Source: JAAYJK01 sp964531295
Lineage (GTDB): Bacteria > Bacillota > Syntrophomonadia > Syntrophomonadales > Syntrophomonadaceae
Length of the DNA stretch: 22,400 nt
Assembly (NCBI GenBank): GCA_964531295.1
Contig: CAZHHJ010000028.1
Span: forward strand, 1 to 22,400
Reading direction: 5' to 3'
This document shows, piece by piece, positions 7,252 to 15,061 of the stretch. Within the stretch, counting starts at the first letter, position 1, and each line of letters begins with the position of its first letter. A program made the translations under genes and the position numbers. The notes under the pieces were generated by a model. It was not told the origin of the DNA. It worked only from the letters and a program-made list of their open reading frames with translations, and did not search any database.

Positions 7252-7887
7252 TTGGAGCTGTTAACAGCAGTCTTGTTTGGCCTAGCGGTTAGTGCCGATG
7301 GCTTTGCGGCAGGTGTTGCCTACGGGGTAAAGAGAATCAAAATCCCCCTGTTATCCCTGCTGGTTATTGCCCTGGCATCGGCTCTGGCGGTTTGTTTTTC
7401 CATGCTTTGCGGCCAGGGGCTGGCAACCCTTTTACCTGCCGGATGGGCTGGCAAAATAGGGGCACTGCTTATAGCAGGAATAGGATGTTATTTCCTACTC
7501 CAGGCAGCTTGCGAAAAGATTAATGGAGTGGAAGGCGAAGAAGATCAACCCATACTGAGTCTCTCCATTAAACCGCTAGGAATAATTATACAAATACTCC
7601 GTGAACCGGCCTGGGCTGATTTCGATAAGTCGGGAGTAATCAGTGCCAGAGAGGCTTTCTTTCTAGGCTTAGCGCTGGCTCTGGATGCTCTGGGAGCCGG
7701 CATCGGCATGGCTATGACCGGTATGAACATTTTTTATACAGTACTGGCGGTGGGTGTGTTAAAATTTATACTGGTGAATCTAGGATTATTCATCGGAGCC
7801 TATTTTAGTCACGGGTTAATAAAAAGCCTATCCGCCATTATACCAGGTCTAATCTTTATAATAATAGGTATCAGTGAATTTATTTAA
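7252..7887 (+). CDS. ytaF: Sporulation membrane protein YtaF (MntP/LysE-like)
   Basis: An integral membrane protein of 211 residues from the TTG at 7252, preceded at about 8 bases by AGGGG. The frame is open upstream to 7153 inside mutM, but that extension is not hydrophobic and would overlap mutM; the 211-residue form fits the known length of YtaF (about 210). The repeated motif GLAVSADGFAAG near the N-terminus and GLALALDALGAGIGMAM near the middle are the two inverted halves typical of YtaF/MntP proteins, with acidic residues inside membrane helices. About six hydrophobic segments are visible. The position between mutM and coaE matches the Bacillus order. YtaF is connected with sporulation, but its substrate is uncertain; cation export is an inference from MntP. 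Confidence 0.88.
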   Translation: MELLTAVLFGLAVSADGFAAGVAYGVKRIKIPLLSLLVIALASALAVCFSMLCGQGLATLLPAGWAGKIGALLIAGIGCYFLLQAACEKINGVEGEEDQPILSLSIKPLGIIIQILREPAWADFDKSGVISAREAFFLGLALALDALGAGIGMAMTGMNIFYTVLAVGVLKFILVNLGLFIGAYFSHGLIKSLSAIIPGLIFIIIGISEFI

Positions 7888-7905
7888 AAGTTGGTGAGTG
7901 AGCTG

Positions 7906-8508
7906 ATGAAAATTATTGGTCTTACGGGGGGAATTGCCAGCGGTAAAAGTACAGCTTCCCGCACTTTAAGAGAATTAGGCTGCATAATTATTGACGCTGA
8001 TGAGGTCGCCAGATATACTGTGGAGCCGGGCCGGCCTGCCTGGCGTGAGATAGTTGAGTTCTTTGGCCCGGACATATTAAACTCTGATAAAACTATAAAT
8101 CGGGAGAAGTTGGGACTGATTGTTTTTGCCCATCCTGATTATTTAAAAAAATTAAATGAATTGACCCATCCCCTTATCATGGACGAGATTAGAAGACGGT
8201 TGAAGCAGGCGGGGCGGGAGCATCCTACTGGGGTGTTGGTACTGGAAGTTCCCCTGCTCTATGAAACTAATATGCAAGTTCTATGTGATATGGTGTGGGT
8301 GGTCTGGGTAGATTTGGAAACCCAGGTTACCCGGCTTATGCACAGGGATGGTATCAGTCGGGAAGATGCTCTGCGCAGAATCCAATCCCAGATGCCGTTG
8401 GATGAAAAGGCCCAACGTGCCGATTTAATAATATGCAATACTGGAAGTCCCGATAAAATGCGGCAGTTTATCATAGATAATTATAATGGTATTGTTAAGG
8501 GTACTTGA
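7906..8508 (+). CDS. coaE: Dephospho-CoA kinase
   Basis: A 200-residue P-loop kinase that phosphorylates dephospho-CoA at the 3' ribose hydroxyl, the last step of coenzyme A synthesis. The ATG at 7906 gives MKIIGLTGGIASGKST, the usual CoaE start with the Walker A loop. An in-frame TTG at 7891 would add five residues that the family lacks, and GGTGAG lies between the two. Other markers are IIDADEVAR, the DPLI-like stretch LTHPLIMDEI, and VLEVPLLYE for substrate binding, then the lid sequence RLMHRDGISREDALRRIQSQ. It follows ytaF by 18 bases and probably ends this operon. Confidence 0.96.
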   Translation: MKIIGLTGGIASGKSTASRTLRELGCIIIDADEVARYTVEPGRPAWREIVEFFGPDILNSDKTINREKLGLIVFAHPDYLKKLNELTHPLIMDEIRRRLKQAGREHPTGVLVLEVPLLYETNMQVLCDMVWVVWVDLETQVTRLMHRDGISREDALRRIQSQMPLDEKAQRADLIICNTGSPDKMRQFIIDNYNGIVKGT

Positions 8509-8530
8509 ATAATATATATTAGTGTATGAG

Positions 8531-8560
8531 ATCGTGTTAAAAGGACCGTCCCCGTGGCAT
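8531..8560 (+). repeat. Second copy of a REP-like palindromic repeat
   Basis: ATCGTGTTAAAAGGACCGTC and the next C match the element at 3542-3562 in 18 of 21 positions. GTGTTA (8534-8539) can pair with TGGCAT (8555-8560) using G-U pairs, and GGACCGTCC (8543-8551) forms a small inner hairpin. It lies between coaE and the transglycosylase gene, just before the latter's Shine-Dalgarno site. From memory, similar GGACCGTCCCC palindromes are scattered through many clostridial genomes and are linked to REP-type IS200-like transposases; that link is inference here. Confidence 0.5.
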
Positions 8561-8577
8561 GGTAAGGAGATTTTTGC

Positions 8578-9150
8578 TTGAAACGAAAGTCAAAAAGCCG
8601 GTTTCCCAAAATATTATGGATAGTAATACTGATATTTTTAGCTTTAGTCATTTCTTTTCCTAAATGGATCAGTATATTTTATCCTGAGCCTCATCGGGAT
8701 ATTGTCTTCAGCTCTGCTTATGACAATCAGGTGGATCCCTACCTGGTTTTTGCTATTATCAGAGCGGAAAGCAAGTTTCAGCCCGCTGCTCAATCATCTG
8801 CAGGTGCAATAGGGCTTATGCAGATTATGCCTGAGACCGCCCAATGGATTGCAGGCCAGCGGGGAATAGAAGACTTTGATACGGCACAGCTGAATCAAGC
8901 AGAGATCAATATCCAGTTTGGCTGCTGGTACCTGGCTAATCTTAGCCAGGAGTTTAATGATAATCTGCCTCTGGTTATTGCTGCCTATAATGCCGGACGG
9001 GGCAAAGTAGGGAAATGGGTCCAGAGTGGCCAGTGGGATGGGAGTATAGAAAGATTAAAGGATATTCCCTTTGCAGAAACCAGAGATTATGTGAAAAATG
9101 TTATGCGGAATTATGAAGCTTATCGAGCTATTTATACCAGCAATAAGTAG
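8578..9150 (+). CDS. Membrane-anchored lytic transglycosylase (SLT domain)
   Basis: A 190-residue protein that would cleave peptidoglycan glycan strands outside the membrane, forming 1,6-anhydro-muramic ends. A basic N-terminus and one membrane helix (about 11-28) anchor it. The SLT domain (about 40-180) shows IIRAESKFQP with catalytic E64, then the signature GAIGLMQIMPETA (about 77-88) and VIAAYNAGRGKVGKW. The start is a TTG at 8578 placed 7-8 bases after AAGGAGA; no closer ATG exists in frame. It has the length and layout of the small clostridial Slt proteins often encoded beside coaE. Its role could be vegetative wall turnover or sporulation; sequence alone does not decide. Confidence 0.92.
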   Translation: MKRKSKSRFPKILWIVILIFLALVISFPKWISIFYPEPHRDIVFSSAYDNQVDPYLVFAIIRAESKFQPAAQSSAGAIGLMQIMPETAQWIAGQRGIEDFDTAQLNQAEINIQFGCWYLANLSQEFNDNLPLVIAAYNAGRGKVGKWVQSGQWDGSIERLKDIPFAETRDYVKNVMRNYEAYRAIYTSNK

Positions 9151-9159
9151 GCTGGCCTG

Positions 9160-9183
9160 AACCCCCGGCAGGGTTATCTTTTT
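9160..9183 (+). terminator. Weak terminator after the transglycosylase gene
   Basis: AACCC (9160-9164) and GGGTT (9171-9175) form a short stem with a 6-base loop, followed by ATCTTTTT. The stem is only 5 bp, so efficiency is uncertain. Its position ten bases after the stop codon supports the call. Confidence 0.45.
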
Positions 9184-9283
9184 CAGTTGATTTAAAGCAA
9201 AAAAAGTAAAAAAGGGCATAAAAAAGGTGCTTGTCTAATATAATTTCCTCAGGATTACTTATGCTTGGAGAGGGGAGATTAAT

Positions 9284-10930
9284 TTGAGCATCAAGCTGCA
9301 AAGAGTCGGATTACCATTGGCAGTCCTGGGACTCTTTTTGTTTATAGGCGGGCTTATATATATTGACAACCGGGTAAGCTATACTGCTAACCTGGACAGC
9401 AGAAATTTAAACGCAGCTCTGGTTGGCCGGGTAGATTCACTGGAACCGGCCATGATAGACAGCCATGAAGAGCGGATCCTGGCTTCTGCTATGTATGAAG
9501 GTCTGGTCTATTATGATGAAGAGAGCAAAAGTATTAAACCCTTGATAGCCAGTGATTGGAAATATTCGATAGATGGCAAGACCCTTACTATTAATATAAA
9601 ACATAAGCTGAAGTTTCATAATGGCAAAACGATCCGGGCTTCAGATATTAAAGCATGCTGGGAAAACAGCTTCTCCACCACCAAGGAATGGTCCAATATC
9701 AGTTTGTTCTTATCTCTTCAGGGGAGTCAGGAACGCCTCGATGGGAAAACAGCAGATATTTCCGGTATCCAGGTAGTGAATGATAGAAGCATAAGGGTAG
9801 AATTTACCCGGCCTAATGCGGCTTTTATATATATGCTGACCAATCCTATATTCTGGATCTATGATACGGAAGACACTGCCCGACCAGCCCCGGGTAGCGG
9901 ACCCTACAAATTTAAAGCAAACAAGGATAATCAGGAATTCATTTTGGAAAGAAATGATAAATATCACCGAGGCATACCTGGGCTGGGAGGTATACAGGCT
10001 CGGGTATTTGCAGAAGGCTCGGAAGCTTTTACAGCTTACCAGGCGGGTACGGTTGATTATCTGGATTCCCTGCCTATAAATGAATTGAAGAACATCAAAG
10101 CCAGCGAAGAGTACAAAAAATTATTGATAGACAAAGCTGTTTTTAACATTTATGTTCTGGGTTTTAACATAAATAAAGAACCCTTCGCTGGTAATTACCT
10201 TTTGCGCAGAGCATTAAACTATGCGGTAGATAGAAATCTGATTATTGGTGAGGTCTTGGGGGGTTCCTATCGGGCTGCTAACGGTATTATTCCTCTGGGG
10301 ATGGCTGGATATCAGCGTGATATGAGAGGGTACTCTTATGATCCGCAAAAAGCGCAGGAACTGTTGGAGGAAGCCGGGTACCCTCTGGGTGAGGGGCTGC
10401 CCCCCTTAATATTAACTTATAATGAAGATGAAGGACATCGCATAGTAGGAGAATCTATTGCAGCGCAGCTGGCAGAACTGGGCATCAAGGTGCAGCTGCA
10501 GCCGATGGAATGGGATTACTATAAAAAGCAGCTTTATCAGATGAACCTAAGCCTTTTCAGACTGGAGTGGATGGCTGATTACCCTGACCCGGACAGCTTT
10601 TTATACAGTATGTTTCATAGCAGCAAGGTGGGCATTGGCAACTATTTCAATTATCATAATTCACAGGTAGACAAAATACTCGATGCCTCCCGGGCAGAGG
10701 TGCAAAGTAAGCAGGAAAGGATAAAGCTTATGAATAGAGCGGAAGAGATCATAATAGACGACGCTCCCTGCCTGTGGTTATTCCAGAGTACATCTGCCAA
10801 GATGATAGGCAAGAATGTAGCATCATTGCAGGTGGACAGTATGGAGATGATAGACTGGTATACAGTCGAGTTATTAAGACCATCACTGGATGGGGAGCAA
10901 GAGGGAAAGCCCTCGGATGAAAAGGTGTAA
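9284..10930 (+). CDS. Family 5 extracellular solute-binding protein (OppA/DppA-like), orphan
   Basis: A 548-residue binding protein of the peptide/nickel ABC transporter family. An N-terminal helix (about 10-28, PLAVLGLFLFIGGLIYI) exports it. No lipobox cysteine follows, so it is either anchored by this helix or released. Family features are LNAALVGRVDSLEP, SAMYEGLVYYDEE, LKFHNGKTIRASDI, GSGPYKF, RALNYAVDRNLI, and late AEWMADYPDPD-like residues (LEWMADYPDPDSF). The start is a TTG at 9284 after a GGAGAGGGGAG stretch. No permease or ATPase gene is adjacent, so it either serves a transporter encoded elsewhere or acts as a sensor. Peptide is the likeliest ligand; nickel is possible given the hydrogenase nearby, but nothing in the sequence shows it. 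Confidence 0.92.
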   Translation: MSIKLQRVGLPLAVLGLFLFIGGLIYIDNRVSYTANLDSRNLNAALVGRVDSLEPAMIDSHEERILASAMYEGLVYYDEESKSIKPLIASDWKYSIDGKTLTINIKHKLKFHNGKTIRASDIKACWENSFSTTKEWSNISLFLSLQGSQERLDGKTADISGIQVVNDRSIRVEFTRPNAAFIYMLTNPIFWIYDTEDTARPAPGSGPYKFKANKDNQEFILERNDKYHRGIPGLGGIQARVFAEGSEAFTAYQAGTVDYLDSLPINELKNIKASEEYKKLLIDKAVFNIYVLGFNINKEPFAGNYLLRRALNYAVDRNLIIGEVLGGSYRAANGIIPLGMAGYQRDMRGYSYDPQKAQELLEEAGYPLGEGLPPLILTYNEDEGHRIVGESIAAQLAELGIKVQLQPMEWDYYKKQLYQMNLSLFRLEWMADYPDPDSFLYSMFHSSKVGIGNYFNYHNSQVDKILDASRAEVQSKQERIKLMNRAEEIIIDDAPCLWLFQSTSAKMIGKNVASLQVDSMEMIDWYTVELLRPSLDGEQEGKPSDEKV

Positions 10931-10938
10931 GAGATCCC

Positions 10939-10976
10939 GGAGTGGAGACGCAAAAGTATAGCCGCCTGTCCACTCC
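10939..10976 (+). terminator. Probable terminator after the solute-binding protein gene
   Basis: GGAGTGGA (10939-10946) and TCCACTCC (10969-10976) form a perfect 8-bp stem with a long loop, followed by AATTTCATTTT. It sits nine bases after the stop codon. The T-run is broken and the loop large, so the call is moderate. The opposite direction lacks any T-run. Confidence 0.5.
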
Positions 10977-11027
10977 AATTTCATTTTAAAACTGAGCAGC
11001 CTAGGCATAAGACTCTTCCGCAAGTTT

Positions 11028-11237
11028 CTACAAACCCAGCAGGTGGCTGCGTTCCATTATATAACAAGCGATATCGAAACATTCGAACAGGATTTTATTT
11101 ATGAAGCCCGGATATTTGTTGCGATGGCGAACAATTAGGGCTTTCAGGCCATCATCGGACGGCTCCAGGACATAAACCCAGCTGTGCCAATTACCCGTTC
11201 CTTTTCCGTATAACACCAGTAGTTTTCGAGCCAACAA
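11028..11237 (-). CDS. Possible small protein of unknown function
   Basis: The frame reads LARKLLVLYGKGTGNWHSW, then VYVLEPSDDGLKALIVRHRN, then KILFECFDIACYIMERSH, a composition that looks protein-like. The marked start is a TTG at 11237 without a clear Shine-Dalgarno site. The same frame stays open upstream to about 11318 with continuing plausible residues but no ATG or GTG, which may mean a lost start or an old fragment. Apart from this frame, I see only terminator and upstream sequence in the 500 bases between the solute-binding gene and the next gene. The family is not recognised. It may be a small gene, a remnant, or chance. Confidence 0.35.
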   Translation of the reverse strand: MLARKLLVLYGKGTGNWHSWVYVLEPSDDGLKALIVRHRNKYPGFINKILFECFDIACYIMERSHLLGL

Positions 11238-11434
11238 TATAGCCCTGGTGTTTAGATAATCATATACAAGCGATTTAGAACAAAAACAGCTGTCAACAAA
11301 TCTTAATGTAGTAATTTATAGGCCTTAGCAGACAAGCGAATTTCAACATGGAAAAGAGCGGGAATAAATATTATATGTTCTGCTTAAGGCATATAATTCA
11401 ATAAGACCTTGTAAGCAAGCGGGGGGTATTAGGC

Positions 11435-11785
11435 ATGGATTCAAAGGAAGATTCAAAACTGAAAGTACTGGCCAGCCAGCTGGAAGGTGAAATATGCAAG
11501 GAGCTAAGGCCGGTAAAGAAATATTATCAATTGATGATCTTCGCCGGGGTGTTCGGTTTTGAAAGCAGAATAAGCCGCTACTCTATACCAGACCCCAAAA
11601 CCGCGTTAATTTTGATTGACATCATCCTGTCGGAATTCAGGCGGATAGATAATGATGATTGTATGTTTTCCCTGCAGTATAAGGATGATCTGGATGAAGA
11701 ATGGAAAGATTGGAATGACAGCCATGGCCATAGCATTTGTGAATATGAAATTAACGAAAATTTCATTATGATCCCACCTGACTAG
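11435..11785 (+). CDS. Hypothetical protein, 116 residues
   Basis: An acidic, soluble protein with no signal peptide or membrane helix and no motif that I recognise. The first half is helical in character (KLKVLASQLEGEICKELRPV, then KKYYQLMIFAGVFG). The middle (DPKTALILIDIILSEFRRID) looks amphipathic, and the tail is rich in Asp, Glu and Trp (DDLDEEWKDWND). The ATG is preceded by GGGGGG at about 8 bases. A TATAAT at 11392-11397 could be its -10, without a matching -35. It converges with the histidine kinase gene 49 bases away, so the two are not co-transcribed. No function is proposed. Confidence 0.65.
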   Translation: MDSKEDSKLKVLASQLEGEICKELRPVKKYYQLMIFAGVFGFESRISRYSIPDPKTALILIDIILSEFRRIDNDDCMFSLQYKDDLDEEWKDWNDSHGHSICEYEINENFIMIPPD

Positions 11786-11834
11786 CAGCTGTATATTCTA
11801 TGATATTGAATAAATATAGAGGAGCTAAATTTTA

Positions 11835-12677
11835 TTATCGGGGGATTTGGCCTCCGGGGATAGGGAATTTTACCGAAAAAGTGCTTCCGTGATCAGCAGT
11901 TTTCACTTCCAGTTGAGCATTATGCTGTTCTGCTATCCTGTAACAAACTGCTAGGCCGAGGCCGGTGCCTTTTTCCTTGGTAGTTAGAAAGGGTTGGCCA
12001 AGTTTCTGCATTATAGCATTATCAATGCCACAGCCTTGATCCTGTACAGATAATACAATTTCCTCGGCAGTCTTAAAGGTCATTATGGTTAGGGTTCCGG
12101 GAGATGACATCGCTTCCAGCCCATTTTGCACTAGGTTAAAAATAAGCTGCCTGATCTGCTTAAAATCAAGGGGAATCAAGGGCAGTTCTGACTGGATTAT
12201 TTTTACCATATGATCGTGCTTTTTGGCTTCGGAGGAGAGGATCAAATAGTAATTTTCAATTATCTGGTTAAGGTTTTCAGGTTTATATTCGCTATGCTGG
12301 TCTTTTCCCAGTGATAAAAAGTTACTCATTATGAAGTTGGCTTGATCAATTTCTTCAATCATCAGATCGAAGTATTCTTTATGGCCTGCAAAGTCGCCGC
12401 TTTCGCTTAAAAGCTGCAGAAAACCTCGCACAGTGGTCATGGGATTTCTGACCTCATGCACGATAGCGGCTGCCAGCTCACCAATAATACGATACTGGTC
12501 CAGACAGGCCATGAGCTGTATCTCCTGTTCTTCGGTCAGATCAGTCAGGGCTCCCGGTAAACTGCGGGGGTTATCTCCCTTATCATGTAAAATATTTTTT
12601 TTAATCAGCAAGTGAATTTTGCGGGCATCAGCAAATCCCACTCGATGATAAAGGCTATTCCCGGACGATTTCCCCAT
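11835..12677 (-). CDS. Soluble sensor histidine kinase, sporulation-kinase type
   Basis: A 280-residue kinase without membrane helices. The N-terminal 45 residues are short, basic and carry no known sensor domain. The dimerisation/phosphoacceptor helix has H74 in ELAAAIVHEVRNPMTTVRGF, the H-box form seen in Bacillus KinA-E family kinases. The ATPase domain has the N box NLVQNGLEAM (N185), G1 DQGCGID (213-219), the F box PFLTTK and G2 GTGLGL (237-242). The ATG is preceded 6 bases upstream by a perfect AGGAGG. No response regulator is adjacent, typical of kinases feeding the Spo0A phosphorelay or phosphorylating Spo0A directly. The kinase family is clear; the link to sporulation is inference, helped by a Spo0A-like box upstream. 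Confidence 0.93.
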   Translation of the reverse strand: MGKSSGNSLYHRVGFADARKIHLLIKKNILHDKGDNPRSLPGALTDLTEEQEIQLMACLDQYRIIGELAAAIVHEVRNPMTTVRGFLQLLSESGDFAGHKEYFDLMIEEIDQANFIMSNFLSLGKDQHSEYKPENLNQIIENYYLILSSEAKKHDHMVKIIQSELPLIPLDFKQIRQLIFNLVQNGLEAMSSPGTLTIMTFKTAEEIVLSVQDQGCGIDNAIMQKLGQPFLTTKEKGTGLGLAVCYRIAEQHNAQLEVKTADHGSTFSVKFPIPGGQIPR

Positions 12678-12698
12678 TACTAACCTCCTAGAAATAAA

Positions 12699-12704
12699 AT
12701 TATA
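12699..12704 (-). promoter_or_regulatory. Possible -10 element of the histidine kinase gene
   Basis: On the minus strand a perfect TATAAT (12704-12699) lies about 21 bases before the ATG. No -35 hexamer is visible at 16-18 bases (TGGCGG region), which would fit a promoter that needs an activator. Confidence 0.35.
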
Positions 12705-12732
12705 CTAAAGTAAAGGATTCTCCGCCATAATA

Positions 12733-12739
12733 TTCGACA
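12733..12739 (-). promoter_or_regulatory. Candidate Spo0A box
   Basis: TGTCGAA on the minus strand matches the 0A box core exactly. Its centre is about 44 bases upstream of the start expected from the TATAAT at 12704-12699, close to where Spo0A binds at promoters it activates. A 7-base match in a region of this size can arise by chance at a few percent. Confidence 0.3.
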
Positions 12740-12894
12740 CTTATAATTATTATCTTACCTTAAGTCGCAAAAAAAGACAAATTAATTTATAAAGAGCCTA
12801 TTCTACACTGAACTCTTACGTTAATGTTGCGTCCATAAACTGGGGCCTTATGAATAATTATTCTGCGTGGATAGGAGAAAAGTTTATAGATTTA

Positions 12895-12928
12895 AGAAAA
12901 AACCGCCTCCCACTAGGTAATAAGTGGG
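12895..12928 (-). terminator. Terminator of the hyp/hydrogenase operon
   Basis: On the minus strand CCCACT and AGTGGG enclose an 8-base loop, followed after AGGCGG by TTTTTT. It lies about 45 bases after the hypE stop codon and would end the leftward hyp transcript. The six-base gap between stem and T-run weakens it slightly. The rest of the 12,678-12,971 gap holds the kinase promoter region and no convincing gene. Confidence 0.65.
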
Positions 12929-12971
12929 TATATCTATTCTTTTACAGGCCTGCTCTGAAGGGCAATTAATT

Positions 12972-13982
12972 CTAACATATACGCGGGACGTGTTCTCCTT
13001 CCAAAATGCCCAGGATACGTGTTGCTCCTAAGCTGGTTTCGATTAATACCATTCCAGCCGGCTCTTTTATTACCTCGCCTATAATGGCTGTTTCCCTAGC
13101 TTCATCCAATTCTCTGAGGTCGTTTAAGAGCCGAGCCGAGATATCAGCTGCCGCTATTATAACCATTTTACCTTCGTTGGCCATGTAGAAAGGATCCAGG
13201 CCCAGCATAGCACAGGCTCCCTGTACCACGGGAGAAACCGGGATATTTTCTTCTTTAACCAGCATTCCCAATCCGGATTGCTGGGACAACTCATTTAACA
13301 CGGTAGCCAGCCCTCCCCGGGTAGGGTCACGCATGCATTTGATTTTATTGCCATAATTGGCTAAAGCTGCTCCTGTTTTAACAAGCGGTGCGCAATCGCT
13401 AACTGCCGGGGTGCCAAAACTTAAGCCCTCTCTCTGAGCCAAAATAGAAAGTCCATGGTCGCCCATAAACCCTGTAAGCAGAATATGGCTGCCGATGGTG
13501 ATTCTATCCGGGCGGTACTCGATTCCGGTACTTAATATACCCACCCCGGTAGTGTTAATGAATATACCGTCAGCACTGCCTTTTTCTACTACTTTAGTAT
13601 CACCCGTAACCAGCTGAACACCGGCTTGTTTGGCGGTATCGGCCATGGATGACACTATTTTTTTCAAATCGGCTAAAGGAAGACCTTCCTCAATTATGAA
13701 AGCAGCAGATAAATATAAGGGCTTGGCACCGCAGGCTAAAAGGTCATTGACTGTCCCGCAAACTGAAAGTTTGCCAATATCACCGCCTGGGAAAAATAAG
13801 GGGGTAATAACAAAAGAATCGGTGGACAGTACTGCCTTGCCCGCGGGGAGATCCAGCACAGCGCCATCCATCATAGGGTCCAGATAAGGATTATGCCAGG
13901 CTTTTTTGAATACTTCATCTATCAACTGCTGGCTCATTAAGCCGCCGCTACCATGAGCCATTAATATTCGATCGTTTTTCAT
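12972..13982 (-). CDS. hypE: Hydrogenase maturation protein HypE
   Basis: A 336-residue member of the PurM/SelD-like ATPase family. It dehydrates the thiocarbamate formed on its C-terminal cysteine by HypF to a thiocyanate and donates CN to iron on HypC/HypD. It opens with the glycine-rich ILMAHGSGG, carries VLSTDSFVITPLFFPGGDIG and MRDPTRGGLATVLNE of the ATP-binding core, and ends in the obligatory PRIC tail with C336 as acceptor. The ATG overlaps the hypD stop as ATGA, indicating translational coupling. It is the last gene of the cluster, followed by a terminator. Length and motifs are complete. Confidence 0.98.
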   Translation of the reverse strand: MKNDRILMAHGSGGLMSQQLIDEVFKKAWHNPYLDPMMDGAVLDLPAGKAVLSTDSFVITPLFFPGGDIGKLSVCGTVNDLLACGAKPLYLSAAFIIEEGLPLADLKKIVSSMADTAKQAGVQLVTGDTKVVEKGSADGIFINTTGVGILSTGIEYRPDRITIGSHILLTGFMGDHGLSILAQREGLSFGTPAVSDCAPLVKTGAALANYGNKIKCMRDPTRGGLATVLNELSQQSGLGMLVKEENIPVSPVVQGACAMLGLDPFYMANEGKMVIIAAADISARLLNDLRELDEARETAIIGEVIKEPAGMVLIETSLGATRILGILEGEHVPRIC

Positions 13983-15061
13983 TTAATTGCTCCTCTCAGT
14001 GGAGTGTATCTATAATAAGCGGCACAGGCACCTTCATGAGAGACCATGCAGGGGCCAATGGGATTCAATGGATGGCAGGCCTGGCCAAATAAAGGGCAGT
14101 CCTGGGGAGACATTTTACCGGTCAATATTTCGCCGCAGGAACAGCCGTTGATAGGGATATCCTCGATATACGGGACAGCAAATTTCTGGCGGGCATTATG
14201 CTGGCTGTACTCATCGCTTATTTCCAGGCCGCTGCCGGGAATTGTACCCAGTCCGCGCCACCGGCTATCCACTTCTTGAAAAACACGTTTTAATAGGCTT
14301 TGTGCCACCGGATTCCCGTTTTCTTTTACCGCCCGGCGATATTGTATTTCAGCCCGGGCTTGCTTTTGTCTGAACTGTAGCAGAATCATGAGTATACCCT
14401 GTAAGATATCTGCATCATCAAAGCCGGTAATAACACAGGGCTTATGATGTTTTTCCGCCAGTTCCCGGTAGGGAGCTAAACCTATGACCAGTGAGACATG
14501 CCCCGGACAAATAAGGGCATCTACTTTGATATCGGGATCGGAGAATATGACTTCCAGAGCCGGGGGAACCAGTTTGTGCAGGGAAAGAACTGAATAATTA
14601 TTTACCTGCGCAGCCTGGGCCGCCTCAATGCTGGCTCCAACTGGTGGAGCAGTAGTTTCAAAACCTATTCCCAGAAAAACTATTTCCCGGCCCGGGTTAT
14701 TCCTGGCTATTTCTACTGCGTCCATGGGTGAATATACCACTCGGATGTCTGCTCCCAGGCTTCTGCTTTCCTGCAGGGAAGAGCTGGTACCGGGTACTCT
14801 CATCATATCCCCAAAGGTAGCCAGAATAAGATCTTGCTTACTGACTAGCTCGATTACTGCATCGATATCCCCCTGGGCAGTTACACAAACCGGACAGCCA
14901 GGCCCAGAAATAAGCTTGATATTATCTGGCAGCAGATCTCTGATACCGCTTTGGGCAATAGCCATAGTATGAGTTCCACATACTTCCATCATGGAAATGT
15001 TATGGGTTTCGGCCTGAATCCCTTTTACCATATCCTGGAGCAGCCTTTTATTATTGTCCAT
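13979..15061 (-). CDS. hypD: Hydrogenase maturation protein HypD
   Basis: The iron-sulfur scaffold that, with HypC, assembles the Fe(CN)2CO unit. From the ATG at 15061 it has 360 residues; a TTG two codons upstream is a less likely start. Conserved elements are MEVCGTHTMAI near the N-terminus, ISGPGCPVCVT (the CxxC redox pair), FLGIGFETTAPP, and the C-terminal cysteine set CSCGEILTG, DCPLFGQACHPLNPIGPCMV that holds the [4Fe-4S] cluster. It overlaps the end of hypC by 11 bases and the start of hypE by 4, so hypC-D-E are tightly coupled. All key residues are present, which implies a functional Fe-ligand pathway. Confidence 0.98.
   Translation of the reverse strand: MDNNKRLLQDMVKGIQAETHNISMMEVCGTHTMAIAQSGIRDLLPDNIKLISGPGCPVCVTAQGDIDAVIELVSKQDLILATFGDMMRVPGTSSSLQESRSLGADIRVVYSPMDAVEIARNNPGREIVFLGIGFETTAPPVGASIEAAQAAQVNNYSVLSLHKLVPPALEVIFSDPDIKVDALICPGHVSLVIGLAPYRELAEKHHKPCVITGFDDADILQGILMILLQFRQKQARAEIQYRRAVKENGNPVAQSLLKRVFQEVDSRWRGLGTIPGSGLEISDEYSQHNARQKFAVPYIEDIPINGCSCGEILTGKMSPQDCPLFGQACHPLNPIGPCMVSHEGACAAYYRYTPLRGAIK

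Noticed and set aside
12704..12730. Sigma-54 promoter upstream of the kinase gene (TGGC on the minus strand)
   Set aside because: The GC of the -12 element is missing at the required 10-base distance from the GG.
12850..12969. 39-codon plus-strand frame starting MNNYSAWIGEKF
   Set aside because: It has only a weak GGGG upstream and runs through the hyp terminator hairpin. No recognisable family; likely chance.
13630..13887. Plus-strand open frame opposite hypE
   Set aside because: It lies fully antisense to a gene with complete conserved motifs and has no Shine-Dalgarno support.
14628..14972. Plus-strand open frame opposite hypD
   Set aside because: Antisense to the conserved cysteine motifs of HypD; its open frame follows from the codon use of hypD.
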